Source: Selenomonas sp.
GTDB lineage: Bacteria > Bacillota > Negativicutes > Selenomonadales > Selenomonadaceae
Direction: 5' to 3'
Length of the DNA stretch: 64,000 nt
Assembly: GCA_022482925.1 (NCBI GenBank)
Contig: JAKVOG010000002.1
Coordinates: forward strand, 248,001-312,000
Shown: positions 31,500-43,621 of the stretch, in pieces
Layout: the number at the start of each line of letters is the position of its first letter
Position numbering within the stretch: the stretch's first letter is position 1
Program-made: the position numbers and the translations under genes
The notes under the pieces: generated by a model
What the model was told of the DNA's origin: nothing
Databases searched by the model: none
The model's input: the letters and a program-made list of their open reading frames with translations, nothing else

Positions 31500-32531
31500 A
31501 TGAAAGAAATGAGTTTAAGCAAAAAAGGAAAATGGTGGGCGGCAATGTTTTGTCTGGCAGCGTTGCTGTTGTCTGTGGCAGGCTGTGGCTCTAAATCATC
31601 GGGCAAAGATGACAACGTGACCTGGGGGCGGGCTGACGCCAAGGAAATTGATATTAATTCAAAGATTTCCGGCCGTGTGGTTGAGCTGCTGGTCAAGGAA
31701 GGCGATCATGTCAAAGCCGGGCAGGTCATTGCCCACATTGATAAGCGCGATCTGGAAGCACAGAAGGATCAGCTGAATGCAGCGATCGAGGCCTTGCAGG
31801 CACAGCAGACTCAGGCTTCGGCTACGACCTCGATGCAGTCCGGGACATCGTCTTCGGCACTGAGCCAGGCACAGGCTGCCCGGGATAAAGCACGGGCGGA
31901 TCTGGCCTTGTGCGAATCCGACTATCAGCGCTATTCGGATCTGGTAGAAAGTGGTGCCGTATCCCGTCAGGTCTATGAGCAGTATGCAACGAAATATAAC
32001 GTTGCCCAGGCTGCTTATGCTCAGGCGGACAGTGCAGTTGCCCAGGCGTCCTCCGGCCTGATGGTCACCAGCGTAAACCAGGCTGGCGAGTCGGCTGTGG
32101 CCAAGAAGATTGCCCAGGCAGAAGCTCAGCTGGAACAGCTGGAGGTTTCACTGGACGAGACCGAGATCAAGGCGCCTTTTGATGGTGTGATCACGAAGAA
32201 GTATATCGAAGAAGGTTCGATGATCTCAACTGGTACGCCACTGGTTGCTGTACAGGATCCGGAAGACAACTGGGTGGATATCAAAGTACCGGAAACGCAG
32301 CTGGGAGATTTCAAGGTCGATCAGGATGTCGAACTGCTCGCACGCGATGGCAAGACCAAAGTGACCGGCACAATCACAGATATCAGCAAGAAAGCCGAGT
32401 ACGCGACGCAGCGGGCAACCAGTGAGCGTGGCGATGAATCGGATATCGTGAGCTTCAATGTGAAGATTCAGGTGAATGCGCCGGAACTGCGTCCGGGCAT
32501 GCGATTCCGTCTGGTGGGTGAGGCAAAATGA
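31500..32531 (+). CDS. HlyD-family periplasmic adaptor (lipoprotein-like)
   Basis: LLLSVAGCGSK lipobox; ISGRVVELLVKEGDHVKAGQVIAHID; APFDGVITKKYIEEGSMISTGTPLVAV. Confidence 0.92.
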   Translation: MKEMSLSKKGKWWAAMFCLAALLLSVAGCGSKSSGKDDNVTWGRADAKEIDINSKISGRVVELLVKEGDHVKAGQVIAHIDKRDLEAQKDQLNAAIEALQAQQTQASATTSMQSGTSSSALSQAQAARDKARADLALCESDYQRYSDLVESGAVSRQVYEQYATKYNVAQAAYAQADSAVAQASSGLMVTSVNQAGESAVAKKIAQAEAQLEQLEVSLDETEIKAPFDGVITKKYIEEGSMISTGTPLVAVQDPEDNWVDIKVPETQLGDFKVDQDVELLARDGKTKVTGTITDISKKAEYATQRATSERGDESDIVSFNVKIQVNAPELRPGMRFRLVGEAK

Positions 32532-33697
32532 CCGGGCTGAACAAAGCATGGCATTTGTTCCGCGATGAAGTGAAATACCTGCTGGGCGGGCGGGTTCCGC
32601 TGGCAGCCATACTGATTGGTCTGCCACTGGCCTTTACCCTGCTCTTTGGCATGGTCTATCATGACAATGTCGTCAATACGATATCCATGGTGGTTCATGA
32701 TGAGGACCAGAGCAGTATGAGCCGGCAGTTGATCCAGATGTATGCGGATTCGGAGCGGTTCAATATCGTGGCCTATGCAGACTCAGAAGAAGAGATGGAG
32801 CACTCAATCAATTCCGGGCAGGCGAAAGTCGCACTGGGGATTCCAAAGGACTTTTCCAGAGATGCCAAGCTGGGGCGGGGGGCAGATCTGCTGCTCATGG
32901 TCAATTCGGCCAATAATATGTTTGCCAATGCAGCGATGACAGCTTCCCAGGAAATTGCCCGTACCTATACGGTCGCTATTGGTCAGAAGATGCTGGAAAG
33001 TGCCGGTCTCTTGCCACAGCAGGCTATGGATTCCGTATATCCGATTCGTCTGGGCGTCCGTATCCTCGGCAACCCAACGAATGGTTATACACCATTCATG
33101 TTATCCGGTCTGATGATGAATGGACTGCAGATTGGCATCATGCTGACGATTGCTCCATTGCTGATCACGGAGCTTCTGCGGCGCCGTTATGACTGGAACT
33201 ACGCAGCCTGGCTTCATCTGGCCGTGCGCTGGATTCCATACTGGCTGCTGGCCATGGCAGGCTACCTGATCTCATTGTTTGTTGCGATACACTGCTTTGC
33301 GGTACCGATGGCTGGCAGTTGGCTGGATGCTGCTGCTCTTGGTGGTGCATTCTGTTTCTTCGTCTGTGGGGTGTTGCTGCTTTTTTCCGCCTGCAGCCCC
33401 ACGCAGGTACTCTCGTTCCAGGCACCGATGCTGTACATCATGCCTGGCCTTCTGTACAGTGGCCTTTCCTGGCCGTCTTTTGACATGAGCGAGTATGCGG
33501 CCATCTTTGGCGCATTGATGCCGATGACTTATGGCGGTGATACCTTGCGGGATATCCTGCTGATGGGGTATGCACCGTCATTGACCGCGAACTGCGGGAA
33601 AATGATACTGGGCGGACTCCTATGTGGGCTGCTGGCCTGGGGGATATTTGTCCTGCGCCGGCATTTCAGCTGGAAGAAAGTGGGGGATCCGACATGA
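32528..33697 (+). CDS. ABC-2 type permease
   Basis: N-terminal TM, large extracytoplasmic loop, cluster of TM helices, YIMPGLLYSGLSWPSFDM. Confidence 0.87.
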   Translation: MTGLNKAWHLFRDEVKYLLGGRVPLAAILIGLPLAFTLLFGMVYHDNVVNTISMVVHDEDQSSMSRQLIQMYADSERFNIVAYADSEEEMEHSINSGQAKVALGIPKDFSRDAKLGRGADLLLMVNSANNMFANAAMTASQEIARTYTVAIGQKMLESAGLLPQQAMDSVYPIRLGVRILGNPTNGYTPFMLSGLMMNGLQIGIMLTIAPLLITELLRRRYDWNYAAWLHLAVRWIPYWLLAMAGYLISLFVAIHCFAVPMAGSWLDAAALGGAFCFFVCGVLLLFSACSPTQVLSFQAPMLYIMPGLLYSGLSWPSFDMSEYAAIFGALMPMTYGGDTLRDILLMGYAPSLTANCGKMILGGLLCGLLAWGIFVLRRHFSWKKVGDPT

Positions 33698-34848
33698 AAT
33701 TGCAATCGTGGCTGGAGTTGTTTCAACGGGAATTTCGCCAGACCCTGCATGATGCGCGCCGCCCGTCCTTCCTGTTTGGTGCGGCCCTGGCCTATCTGCT
33801 GGTTTTCGGCATGCTTTACCTGCCAAATCTGGTCAAGGCTGTGCCCTGTGTCATCTATGATGCGGACCAGACGAAACTGAGCCGTCAGCTGGTTACCGCG
33901 GTAGAGGACAGTGACAGTTTCCGTGTCACGCGCTATGTACGCACGCAGGAAGAAATGCAGGAAGCATTGAAGAATAAAGAGGCGTTTGCTGCCATTGGTA
34001 TACCGGCTGATTTTTCCAGGAAAGCCAAGACCGGTAACTATGGTACGGTGCTCTTCATGGTCAATGGTTCCAATATCATCATGACAAATGTGACCAGCTC
34101 TGCCATACAGGATATCGTGGCGCAGCTATCGGATGAGACGGCTGCCAGACAGACGGCACTGCGGACCGGTGGAAACGAGACTACGCTGGCCAAGCGGATA
34201 GCAGCGGTACAGGTCCACTTGCGTGTACTCTATAATGCAACGCAGGGATATTTATTCTTTTTCCTGCTTGGACTGGCTATGGTCGCGTTCCAGCAGGGCA
34301 TATTCTTTGCGGTTGGGGCTTCCGTGCTCTATGAATATGAGCATCCGGATGCGCTGAGTCCGCGGAAGAAACTCATCGTCAAGGGCGTTTTCTATTGGTG
34401 CCTGGCGATGGTTTCCTATGGACTGGTCGTCTTTGTGACGCAGTATGTCATGGGGATTCCGCTGAAGGCATCGCTGGGAACACTGATGGGGCTGGCAGCG
34501 GTATTCATCTTTGCCGCCATGACATTCGTGATGCTGTTTGCCTCATTGTTCCAGACGGAAGTTCAGTTTATCCGGGGCATCATCATGTATCCGGTACCGG
34601 CCTTTATCCTGTCCGGCTATACCTGGCCGATGGAATCGATGGGACCGGGACTGCAGGCACTGGCTCACTTGTTCCCCCTGACGTATTTTTCCAATGTGGT
34701 ACGTGATCTGTTTTTGTCCGGAGCGTCGCCGCAGTATGCGGCAAGTATCCGCGGATTGCTGATCATCGGAGTGGTCTGCCTGGCGGCAGCTATGTGGACT
34801 TTTCCGCGTGGCTGTCGCCATCAGCTGCAGGAAAAGGCAGAGGCCTGA
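33694..34848 (+). CDS. ABC-2 type permease (paralogue of the preceding gene)
   Basis: MKLQSWLELFQREFRQTLHDARRPSFLFGAALAYLLVFGMLYLPN; AFILSGYTWPMESM. Confidence 0.87.
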   Translation: MKLQSWLELFQREFRQTLHDARRPSFLFGAALAYLLVFGMLYLPNLVKAVPCVIYDADQTKLSRQLVTAVEDSDSFRVTRYVRTQEEMQEALKNKEAFAAIGIPADFSRKAKTGNYGTVLFMVNGSNIIMTNVTSSAIQDIVAQLSDETAARQTALRTGGNETTLAKRIAAVQVHLRVLYNATQGYLFFFLLGLAMVAFQQGIFFAVGASVLYEYEHPDALSPRKKLIVKGVFYWCLAMVSYGLVVFVTQYVMGIPLKASLGTLMGLAAVFIFAAMTFVMLFASLFQTEVQFIRGIIMYPVPAFILSGYTWPMESMGPGLQALAHLFPLTYFSNVVRDLFLSGASPQYAASIRGLLIIGVVCLAAAMWTFPRGCRHQLQEKAEA

Positions 34849-34899
34849 CCCGAGCAGGACAGGTGTCCTTGCTTATTTTGAAATAAACTGTTTTAATGC

Positions 34900-35086
34900 T
34901 TGCTTTTCCCTGATGGACAGGCTATAATAAAACACAAAGCAGACGAGAGCTGCTCAAGGACAAAAGAATACATTGCCTTTTTAAGATGCGTACTGTGATG
35001 CGCATAAGAGGAGCTAGAGATTACGCTATAAGTTTATTGTAAAGCCAGAGCTTTCTTATGCATACGCATAGGAAAGCTCTTTTTTA
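34900..35086 (+). ncRNA. Candidate small RNA or autonomous leader: sigma-70 promoter, about 150 nt without an ORF, strong terminator
   Basis: TTGCTT(34900)-17-TATAAT(34923); hairpin atgcgtactgtgatgcgcat; terminator agagctttcttatgc atac gcataggaaagctcttttttt. Confidence 0.5.
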
Positions 35087-35285
35087 GTGTACTATCGCGC
35101 TCGGATTCAAGTTAACAAATGATTCGATATTCTGCCAGATGCTAGGAAGAGGATGGCGGCATAGCGGTGGCTATGCCAACTGACGATGACAACGCAGATG
35201 GCGGGATAGCGGATCATTTGTCTGAAGATGAGCGCGACAGTACACTGGCTGAAACAGTAGATTTTAAAAGACAATGGATTTCTCC

Positions 35286-35315
35286 TTGAAAGTTTATGCA
35301 CGTTTAATGTATAAT
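35286..35315 (+). promoter_or_regulatory. Promoter of pyr operon
   Basis: TTGAAA-18-TATAAT, about 33 nt upstream of the pyrB start. Confidence 0.65.
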
Positions 35316-35347
35316 TATGATTGTCAACATGTTAAGGAGTGATTGAC

Positions 35348-36295
35348 TTGGAGAAAAACAATGTATCCTTGCGAGGCAAGAACATCCTGGGTCTGGAAGA
35401 TTTCAGCCCGGAGGAGATCCGCCTTCTACTTGAAACCGCAAAGGAAATGAAGAACATCATTCATCGGGACATCAAAAAGGTACCGACACTGCGCGGTAAA
35501 TCCATTGTCACGTTGTTCTATGAGCCAAGCACGCGTACCCGTACATCGTTTGAGTTGGCCGGCAAGTACCTGGGCGCTGATGTGGTCAACATCACATCGG
35601 GATCCAGCAGCATCGTCAAGGGCGAGAGCCTGCGCGATACGCTCTACACGATCGAGGCCATGGGCGTGGATGCCATCGTCATGCGCCACAAGGCAGAAGG
35701 CGCAGCTGAATACGCTTCCCGCGTCGTCAGCCCGGTTATCCTGAACGCCGGTGATGGCGCGCATGCCCATCCATCACAGGGTCTCCTGAATCTCTTCACG
35801 ATCCAGGAACACAAGGGGCATCTGGAGGGGCTGAAGGTTGCCATCATCGGGGATGTGCTGCACAGCCGTGTAGCCCGCTCAGATATCTACGGCATGCGCA
35901 AGATGGGCATCGAAGTCCACATCGCTGGTCCGAAGACACTGCTGCCGCGTTTCCTTTATGAGGAGCCGGGCATTGTGATCCATGAGCGCATCGAGGATGC
36001 CATCGCCAATGCGGATGTCATCGAAGTCCTGCGTATCCAGCTGGAGCGCATGAAGGGCGGTTTGTTCCCGACAACCCGCGAGTATGCCCGCATCTTTGGT
36101 CTCAATGACACGCGGCTGAAGCTGGCGAAGGATGATGTGCTGATTCTCCATCCGGGGCCAATGAATAAGGGCTGGGAGATTTCTCCGTTTACGGCCTACG
36201 GCAAGAACTCTGCGATCCAGGAAGAAGTACAGAATGGCGTAGCAGTCCGTATGGCACTCTTTACCTTGGTTCTGACGGGAGGAAAACAGGAATGA
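35348..36295 (+). CDS. pyrB: Aspartate carbamoyltransferase catalytic subunit
   Basis: [52 protein letters not shown]. Confidence 0.96.
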   Translation: MEKNNVSLRGKNILGLEDFSPEEIRLLLETAKEMKNIIHRDIKKVPTLRGKSIVTLFYEPSTRTRTSFELAGKYLGADVVNITSGSSSIVKGESLRDTLYTIEAMGVDAIVMRHKAEGAAEYASRVVSPVILNAGDGAHAHPSQGLLNLFTIQEHKGHLEGLKVAIIGDVLHSRVARSDIYGMRKMGIEVHIAGPKTLLPRFLYEEPGIVIHERIEDAIANADVIEVLRIQLERMKGGLFPTTREYARIFGLNDTRLKLAKDDVLILHPGPMNKGWEISPFTAYGKNSAIQEEVQNGVAVRMALFTLVLTGGKQE

Positions 36296-37581
36296 GACTT
36301 GTAATCAAGAATGGCCGGGTCATCAATCCGGCAACGAAATTCGATGAGATCGCTGATGTGTTGATTGAAGACGGCAAGATCAAGGAAATTGGTGCGAATC
36401 TTGATGCTGGCGACGCAAGTGTATATGATGCTGCTGGCAAGATCGTGACGCCGGGCCTTATTGACCTGCATGTGCATTTCCGTGAGCCGGGGCAGGAAGC
36501 GAAGGAAGACTTCGAGTCGGGTTCTAAAGCTGCTGCTGCCGGTGGTTTCACTACGGTCTGCACGATGCCAAATACGAAACCGGTCATTCGATAGTGCCGC
36601 GCTGGTCCGCAGTCTGGAGAAACGGGCTGAGGATGTTGCCTGCGTCCATGTGAAGATCATCGGAGCAGTCACGAAGAATCAGGAAGGCAAGGAACTGGCT
36701 GAGCTGGGTGATATGATCCAGGCTGGTGCGGTAGCTTTCTCGGATGATGGTCATTTCGATCCGACCGCGAAAGTGCTGCTCAATGCCTATGACTATCTCC
36801 ATACGTTCGACAAGGTCATCATCAACCACGATGAGGAATCATCGCTGGTGGAAGAAGGCGTCATGAATGAGAGCCATCGCAGTGCGATGCTCGGACTCAA
36901 GGGCCGCCCGACCGTCGCTGAGGATATTGCGGTAGCCCGTGATGTCCTGCTGGCTGAGTATGCCGGTGCCCGCGTTCATGTCGCGCATATCAGCTCGGCC
37001 CGGGCGGTGGATATCGTCCGTCAGGCCAAGAAACGCGGCGTGCGTGTTACGGCTGAAGCAACGCCGCAGCACATGACGATGACGGATGAATGTGTCAATC
37101 TCTTTGACACGTCGACGAAGATCAACCCGCCACTGCGCAGCCAGGCTGATTGTGAGGCCATACTGGCAGGGCTCAAGGATGGTACGATTGATGCCATCGT
37201 CACGGACCATTCCCCGCATGCACAGGAGGAGAAGGACCGTGAATATGTTTACGCACCGAGCGGGTTCCCGGGACTGGAGACTTCCCTGGGAATCATGCTG
37301 ACGGATCTCTATCATAAGGATAAGCTGGACCTGCCGCTGATCATCTCCAAGATGACCTGGGAGCCGGCGAAAGGTTCTTGGTCTGGACGGCGGTACACTG
37401 GCAGCGGGCGCGAAAGGCCGATGTCACGGTTATCGATCCGGAACTCGACTGGACGGTCGATGCGGCGAAATTCTACACGAAGGGCAGCCACTCACCGTTT
37501 ATAGGACGTACGCTCAAAGGTAAAGCAATCCTGACTGTAGTCGATGGCGAGATCGTCATGAAGGATGGCAAAGTACTTTAA
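36292..37581 (+). CDS. pyrC: Dihydroorotase, three +1 frameshifts
   Basis: [42 protein letters not shown] / [31 protein letters not shown] / [14 protein letters not shown]; one extra base at cattcgat and at two gcgaaagg sites. Confidence 0.94.
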
Positions 37582-37603
37582 CACAGATAAATGAGGTGTT
37601 TAC

Positions 37604-38674
37604 ATGAAGGGTAAATTGATTCTGGAAGACGGCAGCGTCTTTTCCGGTGAATTATTGAACAACATCAAGGCAACCGGTGAGGTTGTCTTCAATACCAGCA
37701 TGACCGGGTATCAGGAAAGCCTGACGGACCCGTCTTACTGCCGTCAGATCCTGACGCTGACCTATCCGATGGTGGGCAATTATGGCATTGCGGACATTTT
37801 CATGCAGTCCCGCAAGTCGTTCGTCAACGGTTTTGTCATCGGCGAGCTCTGCGAGGAAGGCAGCAACTGGCATTATGAGACAAGCCTGGCCGATTTCCTG
37901 ACCAAGCAGGGGATTCCCTGCCTCTACAATGTGGACACCCGCGCCGTAACGCGCAAGATCCGTTCCGCTGGTACGATGAAAGGGATCATCGTGCCGGATG
38001 ATGCGGCCAAGACGGAAATCGATGAGCTTTTCGCGGTTCCTATCAAGAAGGATGTGGTCATGGAGGTCACGACACCGGAAGCTTATACGATGGAAGCCGA
38101 GCAGGCTGACGCTCCCTTCGTGGTGGCTATGGACTTCGGCGTCAAGCAGAACATCCTGAAATCCCTGCACAATCTGGGCTGCCGGCTCGAAGTAGTGCCG
38201 GCTGATACGAAAGCAGAAGATATCCTCGCCATGAACCCGGATGGGATTTTCCTGTCCAATGGTCCCGGGGATCCGGCTGACGTACCGGAGATTGTCGAGG
38301 AGATCAAGAAGCTCTTGGGCAAGAAGCCGATTTTCGGTATCTGCCTCGGACATCAGCTGCTGGCCAGAGCACTGGGCGCAAAAACCTATAAACTGAAATT
38401 CGGACACCGTGGTTCCAATCAGCCGGTCAAGAACCTGCTGACCGGACGGGTACAGATTTCCTCCCAGAACCACGGTTTCGCGGTGGATGAGGATTCCCTG
38501 AAGGACCTGCCGCTGGAAGTCACACATATCAATGTCAATGATGGCACGGTCGAGGGCATACGCCACACCGGCATGCCGATTTTCTCCGTACAGTATCACC
38601 CGGAAGCATCGCCGGGCCCGGATGACAATATGTATCTTTTCGATGAATTCTGGACGATGCTGAAGGGGGAATAA
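37604..38674 (+). CDS. carA: Carbamoyl-phosphate synthase small subunit
   Basis: [49 protein letters not shown]. Confidence 0.97.
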   Translation: MKGKLILEDGSVFSGELLNNIKATGEVVFNTSMTGYQESLTDPSYCRQILTLTYPMVGNYGIADIFMQSRKSFVNGFVIGELCEEGSNWHYETSLADFLTKQGIPCLYNVDTRAVTRKIRSAGTMKGIIVPDDAAKTEIDELFAVPIKKDVVMEVTTPEAYTMEAEQADAPFVVAMDFGVKQNILKSLHNLGCRLEVVPADTKAEDILAMNPDGIFLSNGPGDPADVPEIVEEIKKLLGKKPIFGICLGHQLLARALGAKTYKLKFGHRGSNQPVKNLLTGRVQISSQNHGFAVDEDSLKDLPLEVTHINVNDGTVEGIRHTGMPIFSVQYHPEASPGPDDNMYLFDEFWTMLKGE

Positions 38675-38677
38675 GCT

Positions 38678-41600
38678 GTGCCAAAGAAAAAGAATCTTAA
38701 AAAGGTAATGGTTATCGGCTCTGGTCCGATCATCATCGGTCAGGCAGCAGAATTTGACTACGCAGGCTCACAGGCTTGCCGTTCGCTGAAAGAAGAAGGG
38801 TCTGGAAGTCGTTCTGGTCAATTCCAATCCGGCTACGATCATGACCGATACCCATATTGCTGACCGGGTCTATATCGAACCGCTGACGCCGGAGTTCCTG
38901 GAAGAGATCATCGCCAAGGAGAAACCGGATGGCCTGCTGGCAACCCTGGGCGGACAGGCTGGCCTGAATCTGGCTGTACAGCTCTCCGAGCGCGGCATCC
39001 TGGAAAAGCATGAGGTAGAACTGCTGGGCACTTCGCTCACTGCTATCAAGAAAGCGGAGGACCGCGAGCTGTTCAAGGAAACCATGCAGAAACTCGGTGA
39101 GCCAATTCCTGAAAGCACGATTGTTGAGGATGTCCCGGCTGCTGTCGAGTTTGCCAACTCCATCGGTTATCCGGTCATCGTGCGTCCGGCCTACACGATG
39201 GGCGGAACGGGCGGCGGTATCGCGGATAATGAGGAAGAACTCATCGATATTGTCATCAAGGGTCTCAACTACTCCATGATTGGCCAGGTGCTCATCGAGC
39301 GCAGTGTGGCCGGCTGGAAAGAGATTGAGTATGAAGTCATGCGTGACGGCAATGATAACTGCATCACGGTCTGCAACATGGAGAACTTCGATCCGGTTGG
39401 TGTACACACGGGCGATTCCATCGTTGTGGCTCCTTCGCAGACGCTGACGGACCATGAATATCAGATGCTCCGCAGCGCCAGTCTGCGCATTATCCGCGAG
39501 CTCGGCATCGAGGGCGGCTGCAATGCGCAGTATGCACTGGATCCGGACAGCAACCGCTACTATGTCATTGAGGTCAACCCGCGTGTCAGCCGTTCTTCGG
39601 CACTGGCTTCCAAGGCTACCGGCTATCCGATTGCCAAGGTCTCGGCCAAGATTGCCATCGGCTATTCCCTCGATGAGATCACCAATGCCGTTACCCAGAA
39701 GACGAAAGCCTGCTTCGAGCCGGCACTTGATTACTGTGTCGTCAAATTCCCGCGCTGGCCGTTCGACAAGTTTGTCTATGCTGACCGTACGCTCGGCACG
39801 CAGATGAAGGCTACGGGCGAGGTCATGAGCATTGACCGTCATTTCGAAGGAGCAATCCTCAAGGCCGCCCGCTCGCTGGAGATCGGCGTGCACCGCCTGC
39901 ATATGGAAAAGATGGACGAGTGGGATGATGCCCGCGTCAAGAAGAACCTTGCGCGCATCAACGATGAACGCATCTTCGTGATTGCCGAAGCCCTGCGCCG
40001 CGGCATCGCGAGCGTTGACGAGATCCATGAGATCACGAAGGTTGACAAGTGGTTCATCAATAAGATCAAGAACATCACGGATGTAGAAGTCCTGCTGGCC
40101 AGGGAGCCGCTGACTCCGAAACACATGCTGGCAGCCAAGAATGTCGGTCTGGCCGATGTCTCGATCGCTGAGATCACGGGCAAGTCTGCCGATGAGATCC
40201 GGACGATCCGCAAGAGCATGAATATCCTGCCCTGCTACAAGATGGTCGATACCTGCGCAGCCGAATTTGAGGCGGCTACGCCGTACTACTACTCGACATT
40301 CCATGCGCAGCAGGATGAGGTCGAGACTTCAACGGCCCGCAAGGTGGTTGTGCTTGGTTCCGGCCCGATCCGCATCGGACAGGGTGTCGAGTTCGATTAC
40401 TGCTCGGTTCACTCGGTCTGGGCGCTCAAAGAGATGGGCATTGAGGCTATCATCATCAACAACAACCCGGAGACCGTCTCCACGGACTTCGATATCTCAG
40501 ACCGGCTGTATTTCGAGCCGCTGACGACCGAGGATGTACTCAACATCATCGATAAGGAGAAGCCGGAGGGCGTCATCGTCCAGTTTGGCGGCCAGACGGC
40601 CATCAATCTCGCGGCTTCCCTGCAGAAAGCCGGGGTCAAGGTATTCGGGACATCGGTCGATGATATCGACCGGGCCGAGGACCGTGAGCGCTTCGATGAA
40701 GTGCTTACCCAGACGAAGATTCCGCGCCCGCTGGGCATCAGCGTTACGAATCTGGATGACGCGATTGTCGGTGCAGCCAATATCGGTTATCCGGTCATGG
40801 TCCGTCCTTCCTACGTACTGGGCGGCCGTGCGATGGAAATCGTCTATAACGAAGACGAGCTGCGCGACTACATGAGCCGTGCGGTAAAGGTCACGCCGGA
40901 TCATCCGGTACTGGTTGACCGTTACATGCAGGGTACTGAGGTCGAGGTCGATGGCATCTCCGATGGCGTCGATGTGGTGATCCCGGGAATCATGGAGCAT
41001 GTCGAGCGCGCCGGCGTCCATTCAGGCGACAGCATCGCGGTCTATCCGCCGCGGACGCTTTCCTCCAAGGTCATCTACACGATCATCGATTATACGAAAC
41101 GTTTGGCAGTAGCCCTGCATGTCAAGGGTCTGCTGAATATCCAGTTTGTTGTCGTCAATGACGAAGTATTCATCATCGAGGTAAATCCGCGCTCAAGCCG
41201 CACGGTTCCGTTCCTGTCCAAGGTAACGGATATCAAGATGGTCAACCTGGCAACGCAGATCGCGCTGGGGTCGACGCTCAAGGAGCTCGGCTACCGTTCG
41301 GGTCTGGTACCGCCAAAACCGTATGTAGCGGTCAAGGCTCCGGTATTCTCCTTTGCGAAGATGACGGATGTCGACATTGCCCTCGGACCTGAGATGAAGT
41401 CCACAGGTGAAGTCATGGGCATCGATTATCACTATGCCCGCGCCCTCTACAAGGCAATCATCGGCTCCGGCATCAATGTGCCGACCAAGGGCTGTGTGCT
41501 CTTCACGGTTGCCGACAAGGATAAAGAAGAGATGATGCAGCTGGCCAAGGCCTTCTCGGAGCTGGATTTCAAGATTGCAGCCACCGAAGGAACGGCAAAA

Positions 41601-41906
41601 GCCATCATGTCGATGGGTATCGATGTCGAGATCGTCGGCAAGGTCCACGAGCGCAGCACCGATATCATCGAGAAGATCAAGAATGGCAATATCGATATGG
41701 TTATCAATACGCTGACGCAGGGCAAGCATTCCCTGAAAGATGGATTCAAGATCCGCCGCGCTACGGTCGAGCATGGTATTGCCTGCCTGACCTCGCTGGA
41801 TACGGCCTGGGAAGTCCTGCGCGTCCTGTCCTTCATGCGTGAGCGCCGGCTGGTCTACTCGCTGGCTATCCAGGACTATGTAGGTGGCGGTGATGATCTT
41901 GCCTAA
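38678..41906 (+). CDS. carB: Carbamoyl-phosphate synthase large subunit, one +1 frameshift near 38800
   Basis: [31 protein letters not shown] then [32 protein letters not shown]; removal of one G in gaagggtctgg restores frame. Confidence 0.96.
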
Positions 41907-42660
41907 GCTGGCTGTTGATGCTGTGATTCTCTCACAGCAGGAACTGGCTGCGGATGTATTCCGCATGGTCGTTGAAGCGCCAGCTATCGCCAGTCAGGCG
42001 GAGCCCGGACAGTTTGTCCAGCTCCGTCTGCTGACGGGCAGCTTCGTCCTGCGCCGTCCGGTCGGCATCGCCGAGGTCGACGAGAAGAAAGGCACGATCT
42101 CCTTCATCTACCGGGTGGTAGGGAAGGGGACGAAAGCCTTTTCGGAGCTCGTCAACGGCGAAGTTGTCAATGTGCTTGGACCGCTCGGACATGGCTTTGA
42201 TATGACCGCTCACCATCCGCTGATCGTCGGCGGTGGCATGGGACTTTCACCGGTACTCCTTTATGCGGCAGCTATGCAGGGCCGGGCCGATGTGCTGATG
42301 GGCGGCAAGACTGCCGATGAGCTGTTCTGGGAAAAGCTGTATCAGCCGGTCACCGGGCAGATCTTTTGCACGACGGATGATGGCTCGCGGGGCACGAAAG
42401 GCTTCACGACCACACTTTTGCCGAAGCTTCTGCAGGATAATGCCTATGATCTGATCGTCGCCTGCGGGCCGGAGATCATGATGAAAGGCATTGCCAGGAT
42501 TGCCCGGGAACACGGCATCCGCTGTCAGGTTTCGCTGGAAAAGCGTATGGGCTGCGGTCTTGGTGCCTGCCTGTCCTGCTCGATCGATACGACGAACGGG
42601 CAGCGTAAAAAAGTCTGCAAGGATGGTCCGGTATTTGAGTCCGGGGAGGTGTTCGCATGA
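41884..42660 (+). CDS. pyrK: Dihydroorotate dehydrogenase electron-transfer subunit
   Basis: [30 protein letters not shown]; Fe-S cluster [13 protein letters not shown]...VCKDGPVF. Confidence 0.94.
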   Translation: MAVMILPKLAVDAVILSQQELAADVFRMVVEAPAIASQAEPGQFVQLRLLTGSFVLRRPVGIAEVDEKKGTISFIYRVVGKGTKAFSELVNGEVVNVLGPLGHGFDMTAHHPLIVGGGMGLSPVLLYAAAMQGRADVLMGGKTADELFWEKLYQPVTGQIFCTTDDGSRGTKGFTTTLLPKLLQDNAYDLIVACGPEIMMKGIARIAREHGIRCQVSLEKRMGCGLGACLSCSIDTTNGQRKKVCKDGPVFESGEVFA

Positions 42661-43594
42661 GCAGAACTGTTGATTTTGCGGATAGCCGCCTGCAGACAAA
42701 CCTGGCTGGTATAGCCATGAATACACCGGTACTTACGGCTTCCGGTACCTTCGGCTTTGGTGAGGAATTTGCCGATTTTGTCGATCTGCACCGCCTGGGC
42801 GGCGTCATGGTCAAGGGCACGACGCTCAAGCCGCGCCGTGGCAATGATGGCGTGCGCATCACCGAAACGCCGATGGGCATGATGAACTGCATCGGTCTGG
42901 AGAATCCCGGGGTGGAGATTTTCCTCAAGGAAACGCTGCCGCGTCTTCAGGCTTATGATATGAATGTCATCGTGAATATCTCCGGCAGTACCTGCGGAAG
43001 AATACGGCATCCTGGCAGAAATGCTGGATGTGCCCCGGCGTAGCGGCTCTTGAGCTCAACGTATCCTGTCCGAATGTCCGGGAGGGCGGTATCGTATTCG
43101 GAACCGATCCAAAGGCAGCTGCGGCTGTGGTACGGGAAGCGAAGAGCCATACGAAAAAGCCGGTTATCCTGAAATTGTCGCCGAATGTGACGGACATCGT
43201 GACGATGGCCAAAGCCGTCGAAGCTGCCGGCGCTGATGTGATCTCGCTGATCAATACGCTGATGGGCATGGAAATCAATATCCGTACCCGTAAACCGACA
43301 CTGGGCAATATCACGGGCGGCCTTTCGGGCCCCTGTGTAAAACCGGTGGCGCTGCGTATGGTCTGGCAGGTTGCACAGGCCGTCCAGGTGCCAATCATCG
43401 GTATGGGCGGTATTACCAGCTGGGAGGATGCAGTAGAATTCTTCCTGGCCGGTGCCAGTGCAATCGCTGTCGGAACCGCGAATTTCATGGATCCGGCCGT
43501 TACGATGAAGATCTGTGATGGACTCAATGACTATCTGGTGCAAAACCATATCGATCATATCCAGGATCTCGTAGGTAAAATTGAACTTGGCTGA
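42657..43594 (+). CDS. pyrD: Dihydroorotate dehydrogenase B catalytic subunit, two +1 frameshifts near 42995 and 43033
   Basis: [70 protein letters not shown]. Confidence 0.95.
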
Positions 43595-43621
43595 GCCAAT
43601 GGAATAAGAAAGGAGCCGGTT

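Noticed and set aside
36292-37581. Phase variation of pyrC by homopolymer slippage
   Set aside because: Tracts are only 3 nt (gaaagg) and three independent shifts occur in one gene; this is not contingency-locus structure
38733-40304. 523-aa minus-strand ORF opposite carB
   Set aside because: Antisense shadow ORF from codon bias; the plus strand clearly encodes CarB, and the product has no recognisable motif
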